Below, piece by piece: positions 8,400-15,844 of a stretch of DNA of 18,751 nt; position 1 is the stretch's first letter, and every line of letters starts with the position of its first letter. This DNA comes from Parvularcula sp. (lineage in GTDB: Bacteria > Pseudomonadota > Alphaproteobacteria > Caulobacterales > Parvularculaceae): assembly GCA_003506635.1 (NCBI GenBank), contig DNZB01000090.1, forward strand, positions 1 through 18,751, in the 5' to 3' direction. Under the pieces are notes generated by a model. The model did no database searches. It was not told the DNA's origin and was given only the letters and a program-made list of their open reading frames with translations. The translations under genes and the position numbers were made by a program.

Positions 8400-9569
8400 A
8401 TGAAAGTCGAAGTCGCTATTGTCGGCGCTGGCCCCTCAGGGCTCATGCTCGGCCATCTGCTGCGCCAGGCCGGAATTGACGCCCTCATTGTCGAGCGGCA
8501 GACCGCCGAATACGTAGTGTCGCGCATTCGCGCCGGCGTCCTCGAGCGGGTCACGACCGACATTATTGAGGGCCTCGGCCTTGGCGAACGGATGCGGCGG
8601 GAGGGACTTGTTCACAGCGGTTTCAATCTCGCCGACGGAGAGCGTTTGATCCGTATCGACATCAAGGGCCGAACCGGAAAGGATGTCATGGTCTACGGTC
8701 AAACGGAAGTGACGAAGGATTTGATCGACGCAGCGCCGGCGCGCGGTCTCGAAATCATATGGGAGGCCGAAGACGTCGCCCTGCACGACCTGACGGGCGA
8801 AACCCCTTACCTGACTTTTGCCAAAGACGGGCGTAAGGCGCGCATCGATGCGCGATATATCGCAGGATGTGACGGCTTTCACGGCCCTTCCAGAAAGTGC
8901 GTTCCGGCGACCATCGGACGCGCTTATGAGAAGGTCTACCCGTTCGGTTGGCTCGGAATCCTCGCTGACGTCCCGCCCTGCAATCATGAACTCATTTACG
9001 CCAATCACGAGCGCGGATTTTCTCTCGCCTCGATGCGATCGCACACGCGCAGCCGCTATTATATCCAGGCGCCGCTTGATCAGACGCTTCAAGACTGGCC
9101 GGATGAAAAGCTTTGGGACGAACTCGCCTTGAGACTCGGCGCGGAAGCGGCGGCGAAGATGACGCGCGGCCCGGCGATTGAGAAGTCAATCGCCCCGCTG
9201 CGCTCATTTGTATTTGAGCCGATGCGATACGGCTCTCTTTTCCTTGCCGGAGACGCCGCCCATATCGTGCCGCCGACGGGCGCCAAGGGTCTCAATCTCG
9301 CCGCATCGGATGTCGCCTACCTCTCCGACGCTCTGATCCGCAAAATCAAGCGCAATGACGCGACGGGAATCGAGACCTATTCAAAACGCGCGCTCGCGCG
9401 CGTCTGGAAGTCGGAGCGGTTTTCCTGGACGCTGACGATGCTCATGCACCGCTTCCCGGAACATGGACCGTTCGATCGCCGAATGCAGATCGCCGACCTC
9501 GACTACATTTCTTCGTCTGAAGCAGCGCAGACGACAATCGCCGAGAATTATGTGGGCCTGCCGCTTTGA
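8400..9569 (+). CDS. pobA: 4-hydroxybenzoate 3-monooxygenase
   Basis: FAD-dependent hydroxylase converting 4-hydroxybenzoate to protocatechuate with NAD(P)H and O2, which feeds the dioxygenase encoded just upstream. At 389 residues it matches the family. FAD motifs are GAGPSG (9-14), CDGFHGPSR (157-165) and GDAAHIVPPTGAKGLNLA (284-301). Substrate residues known from the Pseudomonas enzyme are present one position lower: Tyr200, Ser211, Arg213, Tyr221 and Tyr384. A GGAG Shine-Dalgarno precedes the ATG at good spacing. pobA inside the lig operon, rather than beside its own pobR, suggests 4-hydroxybenzoate is a main growth substrate and that both steps share control. A 72-bp relic of another pobA lies at 42-113. 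Confidence 0.96.
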   Translation: MKVEVAIVGAGPSGLMLGHLLRQAGIDALIVERQTAEYVVSRIRAGVLERVTTDIIEGLGLGERMRREGLVHSGFNLADGERLIRIDIKGRTGKDVMVYGQTEVTKDLIDAAPARGLEIIWEAEDVALHDLTGETPYLTFAKDGRKARIDARYIAGCDGFHGPSRKCVPATIGRAYEKVYPFGWLGILADVPPCNHELIYANHERGFSLASMRSHTRSRYYIQAPLDQTLQDWPDEKLWDELALRLGAEAAAKMTRGPAIEKSIAPLRSFVFEPMRYGSLFLAGDAAHIVPPTGAKGLNLAASDVAYLSDALIRKIKRNDATGIETYSKRALARVWKSERFSWTLTMLMHRFPEHGPFDRRMQIADLDYISSSEAAQTTIAENYVGLPL

Positions 9570-10558
9570 CGATCGCAGTGCGGGATCTATGCGGCCGCGC
9601 AGTCAATCTGGTCGGCCTTGGCTGCATGAACCTCAGTCACGCCTACGGGACCCCGCCTTCCTCGGCGGACGCAAAGCGCGTTCTGGCGGCCGCCATCGAA
9701 GCGGGCGTCACCCATTTCGACACCGCCCCGCTTTACGGATTTGGTCGAAACGAAGAACTCCTGGGCGATGCTCTTTCGCCCCATCGCGATGGAGTATTTC
9801 TTGCGAGCAAGTGCGGCATGATAGGCGTGAACGGCAAGCGTGTGATCGATGGAAGGCCGGAGATACTGCGACAGACGGTCGACGCCTCGCTCCGCCGACT
9901 TCGCGCCGACCGGATCGACCTTTGCTACCTTCATCGCATCGACCGCAGGGTCCCGGTTGAAGACAGCATCGGCGCTCTTGCGCGATTGATGGAAGAAGGA
10001 AAAATCGGCGCTGTCGGGCTCTCCGAAGTCTCGGCGTCGATTCTCCTGCGCGCGCACCGCGTCTGCCGGATCTCGGCGGTGCAATCGGAATATTCACTCT
10101 GGTCGAGAAACGCCGACATCGCGGTGATCGACGCTTGCGCTGCGATCGGCGCGGCTTTTGTCGCATTTTCGCCGCTCGGGCGAGGATTCCTGACAAGCGT
10201 CGATCTCGAACCGGATGGTTTCGCGGAAAACGACATTCGGCGCGCGATGCCTCGATTCCAGGCGCCGCACTTTGCGCATAACGCTGCTATTCTGCCTGCG
10301 TTTCGTGCGCTCGCACGCAAAGCCAATCGCGCGCCGGCGCAGCTGGCTCTGGCGTGGGTCCTGGGGCGCGCGCCGCATGTTCATGCCATTCCGGGAACGA
10401 CAGTTATCGCGCATCTTGAAGAGAATTTGGCTGCGCCGGATTTTACGCTCACGGGCGAAGCAAGGGATCAGCTGTCGTCGCTATTTCGGCCGGATGCGAT
10501 CAGCGGCGCGAGATACAACGACGCAACAATGGCGGAGATTGATACGGAACAATTTTGA
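9566..10558 (+). CDS. Aldo/keto reductase
   Basis: The 330-residue TIM-barrel NADPH oxidoreductase has the complete catalytic tetrad: Asp52 and Tyr57 (FDTAPLYGFG), Lys82 (ASKCGM) and His123 (CYLHRID). The C-terminal IPGTTVIAHLEENL block is the cofactor-binding end. Its start is a TTG sharing bases with the pobA stop (TTGA at 9566-9569), so translation is probably coupled to PobA; GTG at 9578 is the alternative. As the last gene of the operon it may reduce an aromatic aldehyde or a toxic semialdehyde, but no classical pathway step needs it and the substrate cannot be read from sequence. It ends 10 nt before the convergent transporter gene, with no hairpin terminator visible between them. Confidence 0.85.
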   Translation: MTIAVRDLCGRAVNLVGLGCMNLSHAYGTPPSSADAKRVLAAAIEAGVTHFDTAPLYGFGRNEELLGDALSPHRDGVFLASKCGMIGVNGKRVIDGRPEILRQTVDASLRRLRADRIDLCYLHRIDRRVPVEDSIGALARLMEEGKIGAVGLSEVSASILLRAHRVCRISAVQSEYSLWSRNADIAVIDACAAIGAAFVAFSPLGRGFLTSVDLEPDGFAENDIRRAMPRFQAPHFAHNAAILPAFRALARKANRAPAQLALAWVLGRAPHVHAIPGTTVIAHLEENLAAPDFTLTGEARDQLSSLFRPDAISGARYNDATMAEIDTEQF

Positions 10559-10568
10559 TTGAGCGCCT

Positions 10569-11888
10569 TTACGCGGCTGTGCGCGCCTTTTCCGCCTCTC
10601 GGTTGGCGCCGAGATAAAGGAGGAGCGCCGCCGCGAGAACGGAGCCGCTCGCCATCAGTAGAGCGACTTCCAGGAGGCCCATCCCGTTCTGCAAGAGCAC
10701 GCCTGCGATCATAGGCGCCATCATCGCGCCGCCGCGACCAACGCCGATGACGAACCCCGTGCCGCCGGCGCGTACTTCCGTCGGAAACGACTGGGCGAAA
10801 AGCGCGTAAAGCCCGACGATCGCAGAATTCGTGAAGAACCCGGCGGTCGCCGCGACAAGCGTCAGCTGGGTGAGCGACGAATGCGGAGCGCCAAATGCCG
10901 CGACAGAGACCGCGCTAAGAAAAAGCACGCCGATGATGAGCGAACGAAGCTGATATTTGCTCGTCAGAAAACCAAGGATAATTGCGCCGGTCGCGCCGCC
11001 GAGGCTTGTCCACACGAGCACCCCGCCGGCGACTGAAGGCGAATAGCCGAGATCGACGACAATCTTCGGCGTCCATTTGAGGATAAAATAAAAGGTCACG
11101 ATATGAGCGAAATAAGCGGCCGTCAGCAAAACGGTCGCGCGGACAAGATCCGGCGCGAAGAGCCGGGAGACATTCGACCGATGCGACGCGTCTTGAGGAG
11201 GGGGCAGAGAAATCACGGGCGCGCGCCCCATTCGTCTCAACAGCGCGTTGACCCGCTCAAGCGCCGCCCTCGGGCGCTTTTCGACGAGAAACTCGACCGA
11301 TTCCGGCAGGAATGCATAGACAAGCGGAATGACGCCAGCGGTCAGCGCGGCGCCCAGAACAAATACGGACCGCCAGTCGAAATCGACGAGAAGAGAAGAC
11401 GCGATCGCGCCCCCGAAGGCGGCTCCGAGCGGATAACCTGTCGCCATCGCCGCAACCGCGAAATTCCTGGTTCGAGCGTTCGCATACTCAGCGACCATCG
11501 CGGCGGTCGCCGCAAGCATACCGCCGATGCCGATCCCGGTCGCAAACCTCACCGCTGACAATGTGACGACGTCCGTCGCCACCGCCGCGAGCGCCATGCC
11601 GAGCGCCATGGCGACAAGGCAACCGAGCATGACCGGGCGACGACCGATTTTGTCGGCGAGCGCGCCGATGATAATCGAGCCGACCGCCATGCCGACGAGC
11701 TCCATCGACAGGACGACGCCGAGCGCCGCCTTGTCGATCTTCCATTCTTCCGCAATGCCCGGCGACGCAAAGCTGATCGAAAGCACGTCAAATCCATCGA
11801 GCGCGGTCGCAATGACACAAACCGCGATAGCGATGAACTGTAAACGGCTCAACGGCGCAGTCGCGATCGTCTGACGCGGATCCTGCAT
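10569..11888 (-). CDS. MFS transporter, aromatic acid:H+ symporter type (PcaK-like)
   Basis: Inner-membrane protein of 439 residues with about 12 hydrophobic segments. Family marks are ALDGFDVLSISF in TM1, whose DGFD acidic motif (residues 31-34) is needed for transport in PcaK-type proteins, and the MFS loop 2-3 signature GALADKIGRRPV at 75-86. The most likely substrate is 4-hydroxybenzoate or protocatechuate, given the operon it converges on. The frame is open to 12089, but I chose the ATG at 11888: it is preceded by GAGGTGG at suitable spacing and starts just before the cytoplasmic tail and TM1, while the extra 67 residues are arginine-rich and unlike the family. Divergent from the HD-domain gene. 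Confidence 0.9.
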   Translation of the reverse strand: MQDPRQTIATAPLSRLQFIAIAVCVIATALDGFDVLSISFASPGIAEEWKIDKAALGVVLSMELVGMAVGSIIIGALADKIGRRPVMLGCLVAMALGMALAAVATDVVTLSAVRFATGIGIGGMLAATAAMVAEYANARTRNFAVAAMATGYPLGAAFGGAIASSLLVDFDWRSVFVLGAALTAGVIPLVYAFLPESVEFLVEKRPRAALERVNALLRRMGRAPVISLPPPQDASHRSNVSRLFAPDLVRATVLLTAAYFAHIVTFYFILKWTPKIVVDLGYSPSVAGGVLVWTSLGGATGAIILGFLTSKYQLRSLIIGVLFLSAVSVAAFGAPHSSLTQLTLVAATAGFFTNSAIVGLYALFAQSFPTEVRAGGTGFVIGVGRGGAMMAPMIAGVLLQNGMGLLEVALLMASGSVLAAALLLYLGANREAEKARTAA

Positions 11889-12078
11889 GACATTCCACCT
11901 CAGTTCTGAATGCGAGATCGCCGGAGCAAGGCGACCGCCGACGATCACATCGCGTCGAACATCTTTCAGGCGGTCACGCTCGCCGTGCGGAAATCGAGAT
12001 GACCTTTTGTTACGAGAGATTCGAACCGACAACCGCATGCTGTTACATTCGGGGAGCAATGGCAATGGAAGTGCGCCG
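11889..12078. promoter_or_regulatory. Divergent intergenic region between the transporter and the HD-domain gene
   Basis: 190 nt without a convincing gene, flanked by two divergent starts, so promoters for both are expected here. The transporter Shine-Dalgarno (read on the minus strand as GAGGTGG) is at its left end and a GGAAG-type site for the HD gene at its right end. Two GTTAC words (12009-12013 and 12042-12046) are the only short repeat I see. No promoter hexamers or operator palindrome can be assigned with confidence. Confidence 0.4.
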
Positions 12079-12870
12079 ATGAAGTTCAAAGTTGACCGCC
12101 GCGTGTTGCTCGCGAAGCTGGGAGGAGCCGCAGCAGTCGCCTCCCTGCCGTCCGAGTCGCTCGCCGATGCGTTAGAGCAGGAGCTGATGAGCGAAGCGAA
12201 TTACGGGCCGCAATGCGCCGGTCTCGACATAATTGATATGGGCGACGGCGTCCGCAGAGGCGCTGGACAGCTGTTTTCCAAGAAGAACGTCGCCAAAATT
12301 CCTGTCCTTCCCGCTCGACCGAAGTTGGTCGATTTCTTCCGCTTGCGTTTTTCGAACGGGACGGTCGCCCATTGCCTCAAGAGCGCCGCCCACGCGCTGG
12401 CGGATGGCCAGCCTGAGCGCAACATCATGGCGGCGCTAGTCCACGATATTTCGCTGAACCTTGTCAAAGCCGACCACGCATGGTGGGGCGCAGACCTGAT
12501 TGCGCCCTATGTCGATGAAAGGATCGCTTGGGCCGTACGTCACCATCAAGCATTGCGGTTTTTTCCCGACAATGAGGTCGGCTATGAATTTCCGGAGCTA
12601 TATCACTGCATATTCGGCCGCGATTATGAGCCGGAGCCCTATATTGTCGCTGCATACGACTCGGCGCGTCGGCATCGCTGGTACATGGACGCCCGAATGA
12701 TTACGGTGAATGACACTTACGGTTTCGTCGACGGACCGCCGCCCGAAATCGATGATTTCCTCGATATTATCGGCAGGCATTGGCGGGATCCGGAAGACGG
12801 CCTCGGCGCTGACGGTAGTTCGTCGGCCCATATGTGGCGAACGCTGATCAATCCCAACCGCCCGCTTTGA
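12079..12870 (+). CDS. HD-domain protein with probable Tat signal and diiron-like ligand set
   Basis: The 263-residue protein opens with a twin-arginine-like leader (VDRRVLLAKLGGAAAVASL), which predicts export. The HD fold follows: His98 (TVAHCLKSA), His122-Asp123 (ALVHDIS), His133 (DHAWWGADLI), His155/His156 (VRHHQ) and Asp194 (AAYDSARR). This H...HD...H...H...D set is the six-ligand pattern of two-metal HD enzymes such as the PhnZ/MIOX-type oxygenases; the 24-residue gap from first His to HD equals that of PhnZ, from memory, but other spacings are shorter. Phosphohydrolase activity is the alternative. The frame is open from 11887, but ATG 12079 (or 12037) gives a normal leader right behind a GGAAG site. 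No relative is recognisable in the lig pathway; function unknown. Confidence 0.65.
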   Translation: MKFKVDRRVLLAKLGGAAAVASLPSESLADALEQELMSEANYGPQCAGLDIIDMGDGVRRGAGQLFSKKNVAKIPVLPARPKLVDFFRLRFSNGTVAHCLKSAAHALADGQPERNIMAALVHDISLNLVKADHAWWGADLIAPYVDERIAWAVRHHQALRFFPDNEVGYEFPELYHCIFGRDYEPEPYIVAAYDSARRHRWYMDARMITVNDTYGFVDGPPPEIDDFLDIIGRHWRDPEDGLGADGSSSAHMWRTLINPNRPL

Positions 12871-12923
12871 CGGCCGCGGCAGAGAAGGCGGCAAACGCAA
12901 GTCGCGCCAAAGCCCGAGGAATC

Positions 12924-12941
12924 TAGTTGCAAATGCAACTA
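12924..12941. promoter_or_regulatory. Perfect 18-bp palindrome, candidate operator 1
   Basis: TAGTTGCAAATGCAACTA: two perfect 8-bp arms with a 2-bp centre, in the non-coding stretch 12871-13109 upstream of the DUF3179/aldehyde dehydrogenase pair. Length and symmetry fit a dimeric winged-helix repressor (MarR or GntR-like); no such regulator gene is in this window. Two degenerate copies lie downstream at 13011 and 13031. Confidence 0.65.
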
Positions 12942-13010
12942 TCGAATCTCGAAAAGTCCGTTATTGTGAAATAATTCAGCAGGATGTGTAATAGGCGGCA
13001 GCCCGACTTT

Positions 13011-13028
13011 AAGTTGCTATTGCATCTA
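13011..13028. promoter_or_regulatory. Degenerate copy of the palindrome, candidate operator 2
   Basis: AAGTTGCTATTGCATCTA agrees with the perfect palindrome at 14 of 18 positions and keeps the GTTGC...TGCA core with the same spacing. It starts 87 bp after site 1 and 82 bp before the last base preceding the DUF3179 start region, so it could overlap the promoter. Confidence 0.5.
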
Positions 13029-13030
13029 TC

Positions 13031-13048
13031 TCGTTGCTGGTGCATCCT
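13031..13048. promoter_or_regulatory. Degenerate copy of the palindrome, candidate operator 3
   Basis: TCGTTGCTGGTGCATCCT keeps the GTTGC...TGCA core in the same spacing but only 11 of 18 positions agree with site 1. It begins 20 bp after site 2, close to two helical turns, which would place two dimers on the same DNA face. A small GCCGG/CCGGC hairpin lies just downstream in the leader (about 13060-13075), without a T-run. Confidence 0.4.
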
Positions 13049-13109
13049 GTCTGAAAGGCGGCCGGGTCAACCGGCGGCTGGGTCCACAGAGCAATGAGGG
13101 ATCGTATCG

Positions 13110-14330
13110 ATGTCAGCAGAAATCTTGGCCGTTTTTGCAGCGCTGCTGTTCGCCGCAGCAATCCTGCCAGGTACGCTAGGCGTGCTGCTCATGACTTCTA
13201 AAATCGCCGCGCGCGGCTGGGGCGCCCGATTAATCTATCAAAGAGCGCCTTGGATCGGGGCCGGCGGCGCCCTCATTCTCCTGCTCTCCTGGGCGCTCGC
13301 CCTGACAACAAGCAGCGTGTCGCTGACGCTCTTGGGCGCAACGGCGTTTTTTTGCGGAGTCGCAGTATTCGGTTTCTTCATGCATACGAAATTGATGTTT
13401 AAACCGGTCACCCGACCGCTCTACATGAGCGTCGATCAGGCGCTTGAGAAATTCGGTCCGGACGAGGAAATTGTCGGCGTCATCGATGATCAAGGGACGG
13501 CATGGGGCTATGTCGCAAGGCTGGCGCGTCGGCCGCATATCGTCGAGCAGCGCGAGGGCGCAAATCCGTTCATGATGACGCATTGCATTCTCGCGCACAG
13601 TTCCATGGCCTTTGCTCTCGAAGACAGATTCGCCGAACCCGAAATCACCATAACGTCGGCATTGGCCAACAATCTCGTCTTCTACGAGAAAAAATCGAAA
13701 TGCTCGATCGTACAGGCGCACAACGGATCGATCGATCGCGACGCATCCTTGCGAATGGTCCCAACGATCGCCGTCTCGCTCAAGACCTGGAAGGCGATGT
13801 ATCCGAACTCAAAAGTCTGGTATCGCAACAAGGAATGGCGCGACGACTTCTACTTGAATCTCCTGGCGCGGGCTGACGTGATTGATCCAAATAGCCCGGT
13901 CATGGTTTATCCTCTAAAACACGGTCTCGACGATCGACTGCCGATGAAGGCGATGGTGACGGGCGTCGAAATCGATGGGCTGTCGCGAACTTACAGTCTC
14001 GCGGAATCGCACATAAATCCTCTTATTCATGATCGTCTCGCCAACAGTGATATCCTGATCGCTTCGGGCTATGGCGGCGATCTGATCCAGGTGTTCGATC
14101 GGAGAGTTGAGGACAGCGCGCTCACATTCATCGGCGATGGAGAAAATTCGTTTGTTGATCATCAGACGAAGTCGCGATGGAATATGTTGGGCCAGTGCGT
14201 TTCAGGCCCGCTGAAGGGCAAATCGCTGAAGCTTGTCCCGCATTATTCCAAGATGTTCTGGTATGTGTGGGCGGATTATCACCCCGGCGCCGAAGTATAC
14301 CAGTCAAACAAGGCTGCGGTCGCAGCATAG
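13110..14330 (+). CDS. Membrane-anchored DUF3179 protein
   Basis: The 406-residue protein has three N-terminal membrane segments (about 3-28, 48-68 and 71-93), then a large soluble domain of the DUF3179 type. Recognisable elements are EIVGVIDDQGTAWGYV, the FMMTHCILAHSS block, SLKTWKAMYPNSKVWYR, the repeated module VTGVEIDGLSRTYSL with ANSDILIASGYGGDLIQVFDRR, and the W-rich end MFWYVWADYHPGAEVY. Typical members carry two cysteines in a YCxLC-like motif; here the spot reads THCILAH, with one Cys (159) and a His (163), so any redox or metal role may differ. The function of this family is not established. GAGGGA precedes the ATG. The gene lies 15 nt before the aldehyde dehydrogenase, suggesting one operon behind the candidate operators. 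Confidence 0.75.
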   Translation: MSAEILAVFAALLFAAAILPGTLGVLLMTSKIAARGWGARLIYQRAPWIGAGGALILLLSWALALTTSSVSLTLLGATAFFCGVAVFGFFMHTKLMFKPVTRPLYMSVDQALEKFGPDEEIVGVIDDQGTAWGYVARLARRPHIVEQREGANPFMMTHCILAHSSMAFALEDRFAEPEITITSALANNLVFYEKKSKCSIVQAHNGSIDRDASLRMVPTIAVSLKTWKAMYPNSKVWYRNKEWRDDFYLNLLARADVIDPNSPVMVYPLKHGLDDRLPMKAMVTGVEIDGLSRTYSLAESHINPLIHDRLANSDILIASGYGGDLIQVFDRRVEDSALTFIGDGENSFVDHQTKSRWNMLGQCVSGPLKGKSLKLVPHYSKMFWYVWADYHPGAEVYQSNKAAVAA

Positions 14331-14345
14331 ACAAGAGCGATTCAC

Positions 14346-15839
14346 ATGGAGGCCGTGGTGAAGGTCAAGCTGATGAGCGGTCCGCGACGGGTCGCAAACT
14401 TCATCAATGGCGATTATGTCGATAGCGGCAAGACTTTTGAAAGTCGCTGTCCCGCGGACAATTCGCTTTCAGCAGTTGTTTCAGAAGCGTCAAGTCACGA
14501 TGTCGATCGGGCGGTCGATGCCGGCCGTCGATCGCTTGAAGGCGAGTGGGGCGCGAAGTCGATCGAAGAACGCGCCGCGATTCTGGACCGGATCAGTGAA
14601 ATTCTGATCGAGAGAGCGGCGGAATTCGCCGATGCGGAGATCAGCGATACGGGAAAGCTGATCGGGCCGACGCTGAAGGGTGAAATCCCCCGGGCGGCGC
14701 AACAGTTTCGAGTATTTGCTGACATCGCGCGAAACGGCTTGGCGATGCGGCCGATTGCTTCGGATATGCCGGGCGGCCGCGCCACAAATTACCCTGAACG
14801 CAGGCCGAAGGGTGTCGTCGCGGCGATCTGCCCCTGGAACCTGCCTTTGGTGCTTTCGACCTGGAAGATCGCACCGGCGCTCGCATGCGGCAACGCCGTC
14901 GTGGTCAAGCCATCGGAGGAGACGCCGATCACTGCTTCCCTGCTTGGTGGGGTCATGAATGACGCTGGTCTGCCCGCCGGCGCCTATAATGTCGTCAACG
15001 GGTTCGGACCGGCGTCGGCCGGGGAGTTTCTTTCGACGCACCCCGGAGTCAACGCCATTACTTTCACCGGAGAGACCCGCACAGGAGTGGCGATCATGGC
15101 CGCCGCTGCAGGCGGCATCAAGGCTGTTTCCCTGGAACTTGGCGGCAAGAACGCGGCGGTGATTTTCGCCGACTGCGACTTCGAGAAAGCGGTTGAAGGA
15201 ACGGCTGCGTCGGTTTTCCATAATTGCGGCCAGGTCTGCCTGTGTACGGAGAGACTCTACGTCGAGAGGCCGATTTTCGAACGATTTGTCGAGGCGCTGA
15301 AAGCCAAAGCGGAATCCCTGAAACCTGGCGACCCGCGCAATCCGGCGACAACCCTGTCGCCGCTCATCAGCCGCGGTCACAGGGAGAAAGTGCTGGACTA
15401 TTTCAGGTCGGCGCGGCGCGATGGCGCAAAGGTCGTGACTGGCGGAGCGATCCCTCCGGTCCATGACACTTGGCGCGACGGCGCGTGGATCGAGCCGACG
15501 ATCTGGACTGGCGCTCCTGAGTCGTCGCGAATTGTCCGCGAAGAAGTGTTCGGACCAGTTTGTCACATCGCGCCTTTTGATTCGGATGATGAGGCCGTCG
15601 TGCTCGCCAATGCGACGGAGTACGGACTAGCTGCGACCGTTTGGTCAAAGGACCTCGCGCGCGCCCGGCGCACCGCCTCGCGCATCGAAGCAGGCATCGT
15701 CTGGGTGAATGGCTGGATGATACGCGACCTGCGCTCGCCATTTGGCGGATTCAAGAAATCCGGCATCGGACGAGAGGGAGGCGAATTCTCCCTGGACTTC
15801 TACTCCGAAATCCGGAATGTCTGCGTCAATGAGGCGTAG
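14346..15839 (+). CDS. Aldehyde dehydrogenase, 2-hydroxymuconic-semialdehyde dehydrogenase type
   Basis: NAD(P)-dependent enzyme of 497 residues with a full active site: Asn165 (ICPWNLPL), Glu264 (VSLELGGKN) and nucleophile Cys298 (NCGQVCLCTERLYV). The end RDLRSPFGGFKKSGIGREGGEFSLDFYSE is characteristic of the 2-hydroxymuconic/aminomuconic semialdehyde branch used in catechol meta-cleavage, although no catechol 2,3-dioxygenase is present here. In this setting it might oxidise another aromatic or muconic aldehyde, for instance one released by the nearby ThDP decarboxylase; that is inference. The start is uncertain: ATG 14346, GTG 14358 (GGAGG 5 nt upstream) or ATG 14373 (AAGG 8 nt upstream), the last two giving an N-terminus closer to the family. 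It ends 5 nt before the convergent ThDP enzyme. Confidence 0.88.
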   Translation: MEAVVKVKLMSGPRRVANFINGDYVDSGKTFESRCPADNSLSAVVSEASSHDVDRAVDAGRRSLEGEWGAKSIEERAAILDRISEILIERAAEFADAEISDTGKLIGPTLKGEIPRAAQQFRVFADIARNGLAMRPIASDMPGGRATNYPERRPKGVVAAICPWNLPLVLSTWKIAPALACGNAVVVKPSEETPITASLLGGVMNDAGLPAGAYNVVNGFGPASAGEFLSTHPGVNAITFTGETRTGVAIMAAAAGGIKAVSLELGGKNAAVIFADCDFEKAVEGTAASVFHNCGQVCLCTERLYVERPIFERFVEALKAKAESLKPGDPRNPATTLSPLISRGHREKVLDYFRSARRDGAKVVTGGAIPPVHDTWRDGAWIEPTIWTGAPESSRIVREEVFGPVCHIAPFDSDDEAVVLANATEYGLAATVWSKDLARARRTASRIEAGIVWVNGWMIRDLRSPFGGFKKSGIGREGGEFSLDFYSEIRNVCVNEA

Positions 15840-15844
15840 ACGAA

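Noticed and set aside
12009..12046. Two GTTAC words as an operator pair in the divergent region
   Set aside because: Five-base repeats 33 bp apart are expected by chance and show no symmetry.
11887..12078. N-terminal extension of 64 residues on the HD-domain protein
   Set aside because: The extra residues are arginine-rich, would bury the twin-arginine leader, and overlap the transporter start region; ATG 12079 follows a usable Shine-Dalgarno.
10569..12078. Plus-strand open frames opposite the transporter gene
   Set aside because: They are antisense frames of a GC-rich membrane protein gene; the products are low-complexity and arginine-rich with no recognisable domain.
11889..12089. N-terminal extension of 67 residues on the transporter
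   Set aside because: The extension is arginine-rich and lacks family similarity; ATG 11888 has a good Shine-Dalgarno and gives the normal length for this family.
13058..13078. GCCGG/CCGGC stem in the DUF3179 leader as a terminator or riboswitch
   Set aside because: The stem is only 5 bp, has no T-run, and the leader is too short and unstructured by eye to support a riboswitch.
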